Origin: Distichodus sexfasciatus
Lineage: Eukaryota > Chordata > Actinopteri > Characiformes > Distichodontidae
DNA length: 64,000 bases
Reading direction: 5' to 3'
NCBI GenBank assembly: GCA_032718565.1
Contig: JAVGVS010000099.1
Location: forward strand, 866,972-930,971
Below the pieces are notes generated by a model. That model did no database searches. It was not told the DNA's origin and saw nothing but the letters and a program-made list of their open reading frames with translations. The stretch's first letter is position 1, and every line of letters starts with the position of its first letter. Below, piece after piece: positions 11,706 to 23,115 of this stretch. A program made the translations under genes and the position numbers.

Positions 11706-12029
11706 CTCTAGACTCACACGTTTTTCTAGGAGAGGGAAAGAGGCAGAAAGAGGAGAAAGACCTTGCTGTAAATTGTTATCTAGAATCATGAAAAGCTTGT
11801 ATGAAAATCACACATAAAGGAGGTCGATTAGAGGGATCCAGACTCGAACCAAGAGAGGATTATCGTATATAAAGGAAAAAATAGCTTTTTACAATTTTTC
11901 TGCAATATTTTACACAGGGTGACTAAAAAGGCAAGGGGACATTGTTGTGATCTCACTGTTTGCTATTTTTCTTTCTTATACAAACTAAGAAGTAAAAAAA
12001 AAAGAAGAAGCTCGCAACAGGATCAGGCG

Positions 12030-12250
12030 GCGGATTTATTTACCTCCCTCGGAAAAGGCGTTATTTAATCTGCTGTTGAGAGGCTCATAAATGTGATGTA
12101 AACCAGCTGGAGTGTTTGTTTATTTGCTATATTTATGGGGGGAGAAAAGAAGAATTTTAAGAAGGCTTGATGACGATAGCGGCTGGCTAGTAGGCCAGAT
12201 TGTGGAGCTCACGGCTGAAAGGAGTCCGGGTCCGGACCGGATTAGACGCA
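12030..12250. promoter_or_regulatory. Candidate conserved non-coding element
   Basis: It contains ggatttatttacctccc, ggcgttatttaatctgc and gctcataaatgtgatg (Hox/Cdx-like ATTTA and ATAAA cores), then gtttatttgctatatttatgg. The edge of the block is sharp against poly-A on the left. Confidence 0.35.
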
Positions 12251-13575
12251 CATGAGTGAGTGTTGGAGGAGTGCAGCTGGACTGCCTTTTGTGATCTCTG
12301 CTTCGCTTCCAGCCTTTTTTAACACCAATAGATGCTTCGTTTTAATTAAAAAACAGGTCGTCATATATAGGATATAGGATATAGTTAGCTGCATAAATAT
12401 ATTTAGTTCATATAAATGTGAGCAAGAAGTTTAAACATGTGGGATTTGTGCAAATATGTCCATAATAAGTCCAAAATCTAGTGTATATATATATAATTAC
12501 AGATTTGGATGTTTAACATTAACTTTTTAACTTTTCTTTCTTTCTAGTTTTCTGGTCTTTAATTACCTAGAGCCCAGCGTCTGGATCTGTCAAGATGTAG
12601 AATGCTGTTTAGATCTTGTTACTTTCTTTCTTAACAATTTAATCACATATGCTAATAAAAAATCTAGCCAATAAAGTACTAATTGAGTAACATTTTGTTA
12701 TTAACGTCGACCAATCGTCGTAGAAGGTGTTTTCGTTTTCACAAGTGCACAGTTCAGATTTAAAAATGTGAGAACTTGTTTATTTGTGTATGAAAGTAAA
12801 TATATTTTTTTGTTTATGTAGGGTTAGGGTGTGTCAGGTGTTGTTGTGTATGATGATGAAAGTTTTTGAGAATTTCTGAGCACTGTCTGAAAGTGCTAGG
12901 GTGACTGCTGGATTCATAATAATAGTTATGGAATTTTTACACTTGGAACTAGTTTCTGCTTAGCCATCTAGAGCAGAAGCTTGAAAGAAATCTAAGACCT
13001 GCTTTTTTGCAAGCCTGTCGTGACCAGTAATGCTGTATCAGAATAAATTGTGTCTGTATTCTAAGGCGAAAATGTCTATTTCTGAATCAGTGCGAGAGGT
13101 CTGATTATACTCAGTGTCTCTTGTGTTATAGTTTATTTTGTACGGCTCCAAAAAGGGTTCTTAGGTTTGGGGTTCTTGGAAATGAGCCATGACCAGTCGT
13201 AAGGCAGAGCAATCAGACATGCATGCTGCTGCCATGGCATTACACATTCACAACTTTTTTTTCTCGAAAAAGTAAAATAAAACACCACATTCCCTCAGTG
13301 TTGCGTATTCCAGAAATCTGATGGTGGTTTATGTGAGAATTGGCTTCATTAATAAGCTAATTAGCGTAAAAAGTATAATGCACTCAAACACGAATATTGT
13401 GATTACACACAAGGGTTGTACTTAACTATTAATAGAATTGCTGTGGAAAGATTACGCTTAATAGAGGACTTTGAATAGTAAAGCAAATTTAGTCTTCAGC
13501 TTGAATTGCTCAGCCCTTTCTTCACAGTATGTATTTTTTTATAACCAAAGATGCTTGTGGTGCCTGCTTTTATTC
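12251..13575. other. No gene seen; AT-rich spacer
   Basis: Mostly AT-rich, low-complexity DNA with short TA runs. Nothing assignable. Confidence 0.4.
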
Positions 13576-13579
13576 ACAT

Positions 13580-13800
13580 GAAAGTATAATCTCGTCGGTG
13601 GTCTCCGGACGGAGTGAGAAATCGATAAATAAACAAGCTGCTATGACTTTCACCAACACGAAAATGGATTGCTATTAAAGTCACCGCCCGAAATATCAAA
13701 GCGAGTCCCATCTCTGTATTTCTATTCACCCATAGGCCTCGCTGAAAGGCTACCATTGTTCCTCCGACTTGTCGCCCACGGATCACAGTCTAAAAGTACA
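13580..13800. promoter_or_regulatory. Candidate conserved non-coding element
   Basis: Complex segment with gaaatcgataaataaacaag, tggattgctattaaagtcac and cgaaatatcaaagcg; the last resembles a TCF/LEF ATCAAAG core. A GAG trinucleotide run follows at about 13830-13850. Confidence 0.35.
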
Positions 13801-13859
13801 TATGGTATTTTAGAAAATCAGAGGGCGAGGGAGGAGGAGGAGGAGGAGGAGTGACCTGA

Positions 13860-14385
13860 ACCAAGGGCTGCACTGATCGGCACTGACATTCTCAAACTTC
13901 TAATCTGGCCAACTACGATTATTGCAATTATTTTAAAATTTCCATTAAAAAAAAAACTGTTTATACTTTCCTCAGTGTGTATTCATGTACCGTCTCCCCT
14001 TAAAAAAATCATATTTAACAACAAGAAGGCATGACCATGCTGGTGGTCCGGGCCCAGACCACACAAAGCTTGTTGTTTTAAAATCACAAAGATATTCAAT
14101 TTTTATTAGGAGAAAACACAAATCACTGCTTAATAGCTGAGGCATTGCAGCACCAACCCTTTAGTGCACTTTGAGGGCAAAACAAGCAGCCCAAAACATA
14201 ATAGAAGATTGGCATCCACAGTCTAGTAATAGATTGCAGGAGCTACTTTATTAGTAGTAATATTATAACAATTATGATTAATTGTAGTAATAGTCATATT
14301 GAAAATAAATATTGATTTATTGCACAACAATAGTATGAATAACAATGAATTATTATTAGTGATACACATATACACATATTATATA
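13860..14385. other. No gene seen; spacer
   Basis: AT-rich sequence with no recognisable repeat or signal, apart from a short GC-richer patch near 14035-14065. Confidence 0.35.
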
Positions 14386-14460
14386 CATATATATTATTAT
14401 TATTATTATTTACACATATTATTAATAATAATAATAATAATAATTATTATTATTATTGTT
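14386..14460. repeat. (ATT)n/(TAA)n microsatellite
   Basis: ATT repeats, a short gap, then TAA repeats running into ATT again, giving a small palindromic block. It lies in 14220-14680 of very AT-rich DNA, parts of which resemble 17160-17300 (shared aaatatgtaaatat and tgtatatattt phrases). Confidence 0.85.
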
Positions 14461-14894
14461 ATTAACCTTATTAAACTTATTTTTATTACGTTCAATTTAT
14501 ATATGCATATTTTCCACAATTTCTTTCATGTTACATAGAAGTAATTAAAATATGTAAATATGTGTAGTTTCATAGTTTTATTACTGTTTATATTCTTATT
14601 ATTGCTTAACAATAATATAAATAAACGTAACATGCCATGTATATATTTCAAAAACCCCGAGGTAGTTATCATAGTCAATATCATCAATGATGATCATCAT
14701 CGTTTGTATATTGATTGAGGCTTCACACTTTATATACGCTCTTTGTCATGGCCATTGCACCCCTAGTGCCAAAATAAAGTGGTTTCAGGGTACAAACATG
14801 CTGATAGTTAGAAAATTCTCACAAATGGACAATATTAATTCTGGTATAAAAACACAGACAATAACAAAACAATATGCTTAAACAGATTCCAGCC

Positions 14895-15065
14895 TCGAGA
14901 CCAGGGCAAGTTGGAGAGGATTTCCCAGCAGCCTATTTATTTGTAATGTCTCTTCTGATTAGACTTAATTGATTTGATGTAAAATATTTGCCTTTACCGC
15001 GAGCTTGTTAACAGTCTCCTTGTGCTGTCAGCAGCAATTTTATACCGATAACTTTTAGCATAGGT
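14895..15065. promoter_or_regulatory. Candidate conserved non-coding element
   Basis: It contains gcctatttatttgtaatg, gacttaattgatttgatg and cgagcttgttaacagtc (a HNF1/forkhead-like GTTAAC). Composition changes sharply from the AT microsatellite-rich DNA on its left. Confidence 0.35.
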
Positions 15066-15239
15066 TCACGGACCATCTTTTTTGTACTTCACGGGATACT
15101 CTTTTTTCATTTGGTTAAAACCTTTCATGCGGCATGGTGCAAAGGTAGAGGGCAGGAGCTTCTCTTCTTATTGTGTATAACCTTTATTTTGCCAGGTATG
15201 GCATTAAGAACAAATTCTTATTTACAATGATAGCCTTCT

Positions 15240-15360
15240 TTTCCATTCAGCACCGTCGACTTGGAAGCCCCTAATTCCCCTCGCTAAGTACCTATTGACT
15301 AATGAGGACATCTTTGGAGTTCAAGTGTTTGCATCTTAGCAGACGGATTACATCCTCGAA
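15240..15360. promoter_or_regulatory. Candidate conserved non-coding element (weak)
   Basis: A short complex patch: cccctaattcccctcgc, ctattgactaatgagg, and tcttagcagacggatta. Only composition supports it. Confidence 0.25.
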
Positions 15361-15369
15361 TTTTTTGTC

Positions 15370-16230
15370 TCCTTCAGCTCAGATTCGCTGAGGTTTGAAG
15401 AGATGGAGGGGGTGGAGGCAAGGATTTTGGGGTTGGGGTTGATGTTGCTTGAGCCCTTCTCTACTAGCCGCTCAAGGTTTTATTGCAAAGACGTCGGTGC
15501 TTATATTAGATCAGACTCTTGTTTCTTGTGAGACGAGAGAGATTTGGGGCCTCCGTTTTCAGTCAGGTGCCAAACAAAAGGGCAGACATTTTGAAGAGAA
15601 AAGGAAGGTTGAAGGTTGTAACCTTGACATCTCGGTGTGTTTTTAGCTTTAGAAATGAGTGACGTGCTTTGGTAGCCATGTTGGGTTTTGGTTTGGTTTC
15701 TGGATTGTGTTGACTGGGAAGTTTGGTAGTATTGATGGGATTGCGCATGAAATAATAAATAGAAATGAATGGAATGAGTTTCAAGAATCTGAATTGAATT
15801 GAACGGAATTGAATTGAATTAAACTGAACTTATCTTAACTGAATTGAATTGAATTGTATTAGAGTCCAGGTTCTGAATTGATAGTTACTGTTTGGAGAAA
15901 ATATATATTCCTAAATTTAAGATTCTTAATCAAATTGAGTAAGCATTCAAAACCCTGCCTTGAAAATAATGATCCACCAACAATAAACTTAATCACCAAA
16001 ACTGTTTAATATTAAAGTGTGGAATCACACTGATTTCCACTGCTCGCTCGTATTGTTCCTAACCTTACTCATCTTTCTCTGGTTTACCATCTGTGTGGTT
16101 TATTTGTTTAGCCTGTCTAACAGGAGTGTCAGTAACTGGTTGGGATTTCGACCCTGCCTCCCTCCTGACTGCATCCCCCCCTTTTGTTTGGGAGGTAATA
16201 CCTTGGAGTTGCTAAAGGGCTTAAAAAGCC
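15370..16230. other. No gene seen; spacer with GAATT repeat
   Basis: Includes a degenerate (GAATT)n stretch at about 15790-15860. Otherwise unique spacer. Confidence 0.5.
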
Positions 16231-16289
16231 ATCAACTCATTGTCCGGTGACACAAAACCCCTTCCCTCTAAATCCTCTCTCCTTCTCTT

Positions 16290-16445
16290 CCCTTCCTTCC
16301 CGCTGCAGAAAGCCCACTGCAGCCTTTCAGCATTCATATTAATTAGTTTAAATGCCTAATGAGATAAAGAAGGCTTAAGAGCAGCCCTGCAGGACCCTAA
16401 GCCCTCTGGTTCGACATAGGTGATGATAATGCCACCCTCACGCTT
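16290..16445. promoter_or_regulatory. Candidate conserved non-coding element
   Basis: It contains cattcatattaattagttt and tgcctaatgagataaag, both with TAAT homeodomain cores, flanked by GC-balanced sequence. The pyrimidine tract ending in cgctgcag near 16308 and a gtgatg at about 16428 mimic splice sites, but all frames between them hold stops, so a coding exon is ruled out. A non-coding exon is not. Confidence 0.4.
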
Positions 16446-16524
16446 TACCACCCAATTTCAGACCCTGGACATTAGGTTTACTGATATGCATGGAAAGTTA
16501 TGAGTTTGTTTTGGACTTCCTCCT

Positions 16525-16694
16525 CTTATTATTATTATTATTATTGTTATTATTATTATTACATATTATTACAGTAGTAGTAGTAGGAAATATAGAAGAA
16601 AAATTTAATCTAGCTTTTTATTAATAGTTTTTATTAGAAGTAGACTTATTAATATTATAATTGAAATAAGTTTACAAGTAATATAGATGTTATA

Positions 16695-16729
<35 letters not shown>

Positions 16730-16900
16730 GTAGTAGTAAGTAGGAAATAGAAGAAAAATTTAACTAGCTTTTAGCTATTAGCTTTTTATTAGAAGTAGAC
16801 TGATTAATAGTATAATTAATGTGTTTGTTATAATATAGATGTTATATATTATTATTATTATTATTATCAGTAGTAGTAGTAGTAGTAGCAGTAGCATTAT
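16525..16900. repeat. Tandem duplication (about 157 bp) with ATT and AGT microsatellites
   Basis: A unit made of (ATT)n, agtagtagtaggaaata, gaagaaaaatttaa, ttttattagaagtagac and atatagatgttatat occurs at about 16573-16700 and again about 157 bp later. A third partial start, with a longer AGT run, lies near 16838. Confidence 0.75.
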
Positions 16901-17700
16901 TTCAATTATTATTAATTGTAGTAGTACTATTAAAATTATTATTTAACTAATTAATTATTATTAAAAACAATTTACCAACGTGTGTCTGTTCAAACTTTTA
17001 GTTTTCTAGTTACTCTTTTCGTTAAAGTATAAAACCTTTAACGCCTGTGTAATTTGGTTTAACTACAGTTGTTGACATAGCTTACAGATCTAGGGTGCCA
17101 GACCACAAGCACCGTGGTCGTAAAGCCTGGATATAGTCAGCTCATAGCACTGAAAATGTAAATGTAAATTAGTAGTAGTGTTATTATCATTAAATATATG
17201 AAATATGTAAATATATTTTCATAGTTAATTATAGCTAATTATTATGCTAATTATTATCTAATAATAATAACATAGAATGTATATATTTAAACATATATTT
17301 GCAAATTTAAGGAAACATTTTCTTTTTCCGTTTGTACTGCTATGTCCATATATTCCTCTTATCTATTTGTATTAGTGTGTGGTATATATTCATAAAATTT
17401 TCTTAGTGTTTGCAGCACCAAATCCAATTGTGCTAATATTTCTTGTATTCCACTGTACTTGTCAATAAACCTCATTCTGATTCGGAATATTATAATAATG
17501 ATTATAATTTCCAAGATTTTACTGTAGTACAGTTTTACATTCCTGAAGGTGTTCATCTGGAGCTAAGTGTAAATCACTTTGTCAGTGACATCTGTTTCAT
17601 ACTTGAATCAACTTGTTTATAGTCTGGATTTGTTTGGTGCCTGTGCTTTCCTTCTTAGATTCTCTTAGAAGCTCTCTTTACGCTTCTTGTCCTTATTAAA
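16901..17700. other. No gene seen; AT-rich spacer
   Basis: AT-rich with ATT/TAA runs. tcaataaacctcattctgat near 17462 is the reverse complement of the repeat motif found tandemly at 18600-20480, so a diverged fragment of that family is present here. Confidence 0.5.
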
Positions 17701-17759
17701 GCATTCAGTCTCACAGAACCCCCCTCTCCCTATCTGTCTCCCTCTCTCTCCTCTCTCTC

Positions 17760-18025
17760 TCTGTAGTAATCAGTGACTACTGGCCTCTTTAATTCTCACT
17801 ACCAAACCCGGGGAGAAGGAATAATTATGCTCTAACAGTGGGTTCCATTCAGCCAGGGCCGTGTTGTATATTGTTTGAATGACTCATCGTTTAATGCAAT
17901 ACGTTTATTATGGGTCCAGATGCAGAGGGCGGAAGTCCTTCCTTCTCTCTTTCCTCGCCCAACATATGCTCTTGCGAAAATAAAACTCTTTAAACCTCGC
18001 CACGGGGAAAGAAGTGACGGCATGC
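17760..18025. promoter_or_regulatory. Candidate conserved non-coding element
   Basis: A CT tract precedes a complex block with cctctttaattctcac, gaaggaataattatgctc, gaatgactcatcgtttaatg (AP-1-like TGACTCAT) and acgtttattatgggtcc (Hox-like TTTATTATGG). No open frame has a domain. Confidence 0.4.
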
Positions 18026-18289
18026 AGAGCTCGCTTCAATTCTGATTGAGACTCTTGAGTTTTTGGAGACCCAAGAAATTGACCTTTAAGACATTAAAAG
18101 AAGAACCTGCAATCTACGTCTAGAAATTCTCAAATACCATTTTGTTGGATCCTGCTGGTGTGGCTAAAAGTACTAGGTTAACTAAACACAAACGAAACCA
18201 TTTCTGTATGCAGATGGGATTTTCAAACTCACTTTTTCCTCTCATAAATTGTGTGTAGAAAAGCAGCGACCAGATTTTTCCTCCCGCTA

Positions 18290-18495
18290 TGACCAAATGA
18301 GTACGTATAAGAGGTTAGACCACACGCTCTCAATGTTCCTGCTCCATCTGACTCGAGTTTGTCTTCGTTCGACATGTGCTGGTGTTGGAATTCCGGCTCT
18401 ACTCTACTCATCTTTCTTGCCCCCACCCTGTTCGAAAGTGCAGAATCTCCTGTTTGTCAACAGACATACACTGGGCGGGGTCTGGAACGCATACT
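18290..18495. promoter_or_regulatory. Candidate regulatory patch (weak)
   Basis: Complex mixed-composition DNA between AT-rich stretches, without strong motif cores. It is open in one frame on each strand (83 and 65 codons) but shows no recognisable domain. Confidence 0.2.
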
Positions 18496-19232
18496 CTTAA
18501 CGATAGTATAGTAACGGAATTGTTAATAATATTAGTCAAAGATATTTTAAAATAAATGGTAACATATAGTCAGTGTGATTGTGGAAAATGCGGTTCAGAT
18601 TTGTGTTGATTTTTTATTGAACAAAATGAAGTTTATTGCCAAGTACAAGAAATTTGCTTTGGTGGTTGGAAAAAGGTTAGTCTAGAAGTAAAAAATATTT
18701 TTGAAAATATTTACAAAGTCAATATAAAAATAGATAAATGAAATGGGTCTGAAAAGTACAAAGTTCGAAAATAAACATATTTAAAACCTCATTGATCTTT
18801 ATCATAGGATTAGGATTTTTTTGTCCCAGAAACACGTAGTGCTAGCAAGTAAGGTGAAGGATTCATATGTATTAAAAAAAAATTAAGAATTTTTTGTTGA
18901 TTTTTAAATCAGAATCGGAATGAAGTTTGTTGCTAAGTACATTAACATATACAGCATTTGCTTTAGTGGTTGCTGCTAAGATTTTAAATGTAAAAATCTT
19001 TTTAAAAAATATACCAAGTACTAATATAAATAGATCAGTGAAAATGGTTCTGAAAATGTATAAGTTGACAAAAGCCATTAAAAATTTACCCTAAGTTATT
19101 TAGTCATAATGGGTGTGTGTTTTTTCCTGAAATATCTAAAAGCAATGGGCAGGACGTATTGATTGGAAGGCAATTTTTGAAAATTACGAACCAGAATGAA
19201 GTTGCCATTGCCAAGTATGTGTCAATGTATTC

Positions 19233-19400
19233 CCACCGTGATCAGAAGGTCGCCAGTTTGAATCCCAGACTGGTTACCACTGCTCCCCGGGCACTGTCCG
19301 TTCACATATGGATCAAATGCAGAGGTCACATTTCGTTGTAGGTGTACTGCTGTAAAAGTTGTGCTGTGCTGTGGTGTGGGTCTACAATGACAAATGATCA
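19233..19400 (+). repeat. tRNA-headed SINE family A, + orientation, truncated
   Basis: It reads, in the + direction, gatcagaaggtcgccagttt + gaatcc (pol III B-box part), actgctccccgggcactg, atcaaatgcagaggtcac + atttcgttg and caatgacaaatgatc. This is the reverse complement of the other family A copies. The A-box part is missing. It sits inside the 290-bp array. Confidence 0.75.
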
Positions 19401-19689
19401 AATCATTTCACTCTACTTTCACTCATTGTAAAATATTTAAAGTACAAGAGGACGAGCTGACCAAGCATTTTTAAAAACAAATAGCTGATTTTTTTTGTTA
19501 ATTATTAAATCTGTATTGGAATAAAGTGAATTGCTAAGTATGTTGTAACATTCAATTCATCACGATTTCTATTTTTTATACATTTTTTTACATTTGTCTT
19601 ATTTAGTAGCAATCATTAAGAAATTCATCTGCCTAGAAGACAACGACTATTAGACATCAATTCAGTCCAGAACATGACAAATGATCATA

Positions 19690-20120
19690 AGCAATTAAGT
19701 CTTTATTTTTGCCTCGTTCTGTCCTGCTGTCTTTCGCAGATGCAAATTTTTGTTTAACACGGTTACGATGAAATTTTCATTCTGATATCTGCAGGAAAGA
19801 TTGGACGCATTGTTACGTAACATTAGAAGTAAGTCAGGCAACCTGCGGGCTTGCCAGGTCATGTAAGATGAGATTAGCCAATGGGAGAGGTGGAGAGTAG
19901 CCTTGTAAGGGCTAGAAGCAAGTGAAAGAGAAAACCTCAGGGACATGGCGAATGGAAGAGCGAAGTGTGTGTGTGAGAGAGAAAGAGAGAGATGAAATAT
20001 TAAAAGCTGCCAGATTCACAGATCTATTATCTCACCATTCTGCAAACCCCGACGCAAGTTCCGAGAAAGGAGGCTGGCGCGGCTATGTTGGGGCTGCAAG
20101 TCAATCGCTAGCGGCACAAT
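19690..20120. promoter_or_regulatory. Candidate regulatory patch inside the array
   Basis: A block without the array motif separates copies near 19508 and 20262. It holds gcagatgcaaatttttg (octamer-like ATGCAAAT), ggcttgccaggtcatg and gattagccaatgggag (CCAAT box). Either an old unique segment or an insertion split the array. Confidence 0.25.
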
Positions 20121-20994
20121 ATTCTCCCCCAAATTTTAGGCTGTGGTTTGAATCGCTTAGCAAAATCATTCATGGTTTTGTCCCAAAAGCATCTTTAAAA
20201 TAAGTCGATTCAAAGACTAATTTTGAAAAAAATTAATTTTTAGTTGATTTTTTGATTAGAATCAGAATGAAGTTGATTGCAAAGTACGTTGTCACATACA
20301 AGGACATGTAACAAAATTATAAAAAATAGACGGGTCTGACAGGTGTATAAGATGAAAACTTGACAAATTTAAGAGAGTCCCGTGTGGTGAAATTTCATTA
20401 ATCGTTTAGTATCAAATCGCTAATAAAGTTATTTTTGTCCCATAAACATTTTGAAATAATGAGCACTAATATTGGTATTAGAAGTTTTATTTTCACAAAG
20501 CTTGTGTAACTAAAAAAGTCGCCATTACGTAAAACTAGACGGCCATCATTTATCTCGGCTGTTTTTTAGTTTCATTTTATTCACTTAAGTGTTTTGGTTT
20601 ATTCATCTTGTTTAACTCAATCGCTAACATAACACGCTTGGGGACTGGGAAAACAGGATAAAAGGTGTAGATAACTAAACGTAGCTGAAAGTAGGTGAAA
20701 TGTTATAAACAACTAAGCTGCTTTTGTTTTTTTTTATTCTTCAAGTATGGAAATAACACAATGTTGTTAAAAGATGACAGTAAACACCAAATACTTTTAA
20801 CACCAGCACGCTGTATTTTGTAATTACGAGTTCTGTAGACACTGATTATCGCTGATTATGATTAACAAAGGATTCATTTGTTTTGGATTTTTTTGGTTAG
20901 TTTTTTCTCCTCATAGTTCACTGGCAAGGTTTGTACTGCAAATATGCTTGACTATTAAAGTAAGCGACGATTATATCTATTTGTAAAAGACTGA

Positions 20995-21130
20995 CGGAAA
21001 CACACAGTAGTGGCAGACTCGTGTTGTCAAGTAACAGCATGTGGCAGTGTGCCTTTAAGCGGTCAGTACATGAATACACTCTAACAATTCTTTTAAAAAA
21101 CAGTATAATTTTATTTTTACTGTGACGTTG
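20995..21130. mobile_element. Internal fragment of the agggctgg-family DNA transposon
   Basis: It contains agtagtggcagac, acagcatgtggcagtg, cctttaagcggtcagtac and atgaatacactctaac, matching 36577-36670 inside the copy at 36416-36797. Neither terminal repeat is preserved. Confidence 0.5.
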
Positions 21131-21239
21131 ATGTAATTTTGTGCTGGTGCTATGAATGAATTTTAGTGAATTTTAGAAAATAACAATTCCTGGAGTCCAC
21201 GCCGACATTCCTCCATACATTTCTGACAGGTGTCATTTT

Positions 21240-21690
21240 GTCAGGCCGACGCTCTTCAGCGTCCCGATGACTCAGGGGACCCGGAGCGTTTGACACGTAG
21301 TTTCATTCCCCATCTCTCTCTTTTCTCCCCAAAGACAGGCGCAAACCTTCAGATTTCATTCCAGAGAAGCCACTTCAGCAAGGCTCAACTTGGCCTCTAC
21401 TGGTTGCGAGCTTCGGTGGCACGGCGGTGTTCGGAATTGGTCTACCATAATTCCGGGTTTTTAGTAGGTTTTGGGGCTCCAGGCCGAGTCTCCGTGTTAT
21501 TTAGTATAATTGATGCCGCCGCTAAGTGGAAAAGAATAGCGAAGTAATGGGAAGAAGTGTGGCCGGGCGCCAGGGGGCGGTATAGAGACGGTGAAAGATG
21601 GAGAGAGAGAGGCGGAGATGAAGGAGGCGGGTGTCGGATTAAGACTGCGCCTGCCAACCGAAAGGACACTGAGTTGCCGCTGCCGGCCAA
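21240..21690. promoter_or_regulatory. CpG-containing candidate regulatory block
   Basis: GC-balanced with many CpGs: gccgacgctcttcagcgtcc, tagtataattgatgccgcc and gtggccgggcgcc. The part around 21440-21550 is the most complex. A 105-codon + frame and an 82-codon - frame overlap here, neither with a domain. Confidence 0.3.
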
Positions 21691-22369
21691 GCTGGGCTGG
21701 AATGGACGTTTAGAATCGAGGACAATGAGTTTAATGCTAGAGGAAGAAAAAAAGGGGGGCAGAAAGCTGCTATTAATTGGAACTTTTTACTTCAAAGCAC
21801 TTTCTAGACCCCGGTGAACCCTGCCGAGGGATTTATTTTGAGAAGAACGAACGCGAAAGAAGTCAGGAGATTCCTAAAACAACATTTACGTGTCTTATTT
21901 CTGCTGGAAAAAAATCGAGTAACTTGTACTGTAAATGAATTCCTCTTAGATTTGCCTCGTCTAGAGGAGGAGGTTAAGATAAATGTAAGTGCGGTCATGC
22001 ACAGAAGTTAATATCGGCCCGGCCGGTGGAAAAAGCCAATATCTTTTTACCATAACCTTAATGAAATGAGCAACTAAAGACAAGCCGTAAATAAGACGAC
22101 AAACACCAACAACTTTAGGCCTTAAACGATGAGGCACGTTTCTTCTTTTCCTTTCCACTTGGAAGGAAAAATAACAGTCCTGAAGGCCCCAATCAGACTC
22201 AGTCTCTCTCTCCCTCCCTCTCTCCTTTTGTGAAATGCATCTTCGTTTTTAAAGATTTACCTCAGATACTGAAATAAGGCCTCTAAGTGTTTGAAGTGTA
22301 AACATGACTCCAAAACAAAGGCCGCCTCGGGTTCAGAGGTTTAAGCCTCAACTCAAGGAGCCGTAAGCT

Positions 22370-22835
22370 GTCCTCCTACCAACAATGGCCTAGATTTATA
22401 TAGTTACCTGCTAGCCTCCACATTCAGCTCTTTCCTCACGTAAAATGAAATCCTCTTTCTAGGTTTTAATGAAACATACAAAAAGAAATACATTACACAA
22501 CACTTCTCGCACATCCCAAATCATTATTTTATAAATCTTATATGCGCTTTTTATTCCGGTCCGCTCCGGTATCGCACACGCATTCACGTTATTAATGAAA
22601 TAAATATTGGCTTCCAAGAGAGAAATCTCCACTTTTGGCTGGAAATATAGCTTTAAAAAAAATCACTGCCAGTAAAAAGGTTCTTCTCAAAATTGGCGGC
22701 TATTAGTCTATTAATCATGGTGAATATCTATTTAAATTAAGCCTCGATATATTTCCACCCGAGGAGTGAGGTCATGCTAACCCCAGTAAAACAGAGTCTG
22801 GCAATTAGGAGGCCCCAAGGAAGGCCTCTGTCTGG
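22370..22835. promoter_or_regulatory. Strong candidate conserved non-coding element
   Basis: Nearly 450 bp of complex sequence rich in homeodomain-like cores: ggttttaatgaaac, cattattttataaatc, cacgttattaatgaaataaa, tattagtctattaatcatgg, and tggcaattaggaggcc. There are no tandem or dispersed repeats, and stops occur in all frames. One of the most enhancer-like stretches in the window. Confidence 0.45.
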
Positions 22836-22859
22836 AGCGACTTTTTTTTTATTCTTCTT

Positions 22860-23115
22860 TTTATTTTACAATGCTTTTATGGTATGTTGAATCCCTACAA
22901 TAAAGTCATAAAGCCATCTGATGGAAGCATTAGGCTCGACGCGTCCGGGACGCACATAAAAGAGGATATTTACACGAGTAAGTTTTAACCGAAAGAATTG
23001 GTGAAGACGCCTATATTCATAGTCACTTCCACGCCTGAGTGCTCTGAGTGATTCTCATCTCACTAACGAATGCTTCAGTCACCAGCTGGCCGCTATATGT
23101 CAATTAATGGCAGAG
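22860..23115. promoter_or_regulatory. Candidate conserved non-coding element
   Basis: It contains ctacaataaagtcataaagc (Cdx/Hox-like), gatggaagcattaggctcg, and ggcagagaacatggattgg. It may be part of the same element cluster as 22370-22835. Confidence 0.35.

Larger units (their letters stand above)
18600..20480. repeat. Degenerate tandem array, unit about 290 bp
   Basis: The phrase cagaatgaagtttattgcc + aagtacatt recurs near 18621, 18910, 19190, 19508 and 20262. Each copy is followed by tacaaggaatttgctttggt-like words, then a tctgaaaagtataaagtt word and finally tttttgtcccaaaa (18817, 20170, 20432). Spacing of early copies is about 280-320 bp. The motif resembles a widespread fish repeat whose class I cannot name with certainty. 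Unit order and orientation are constant, indicating tandem growth and then decay. Confidence 0.65.
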
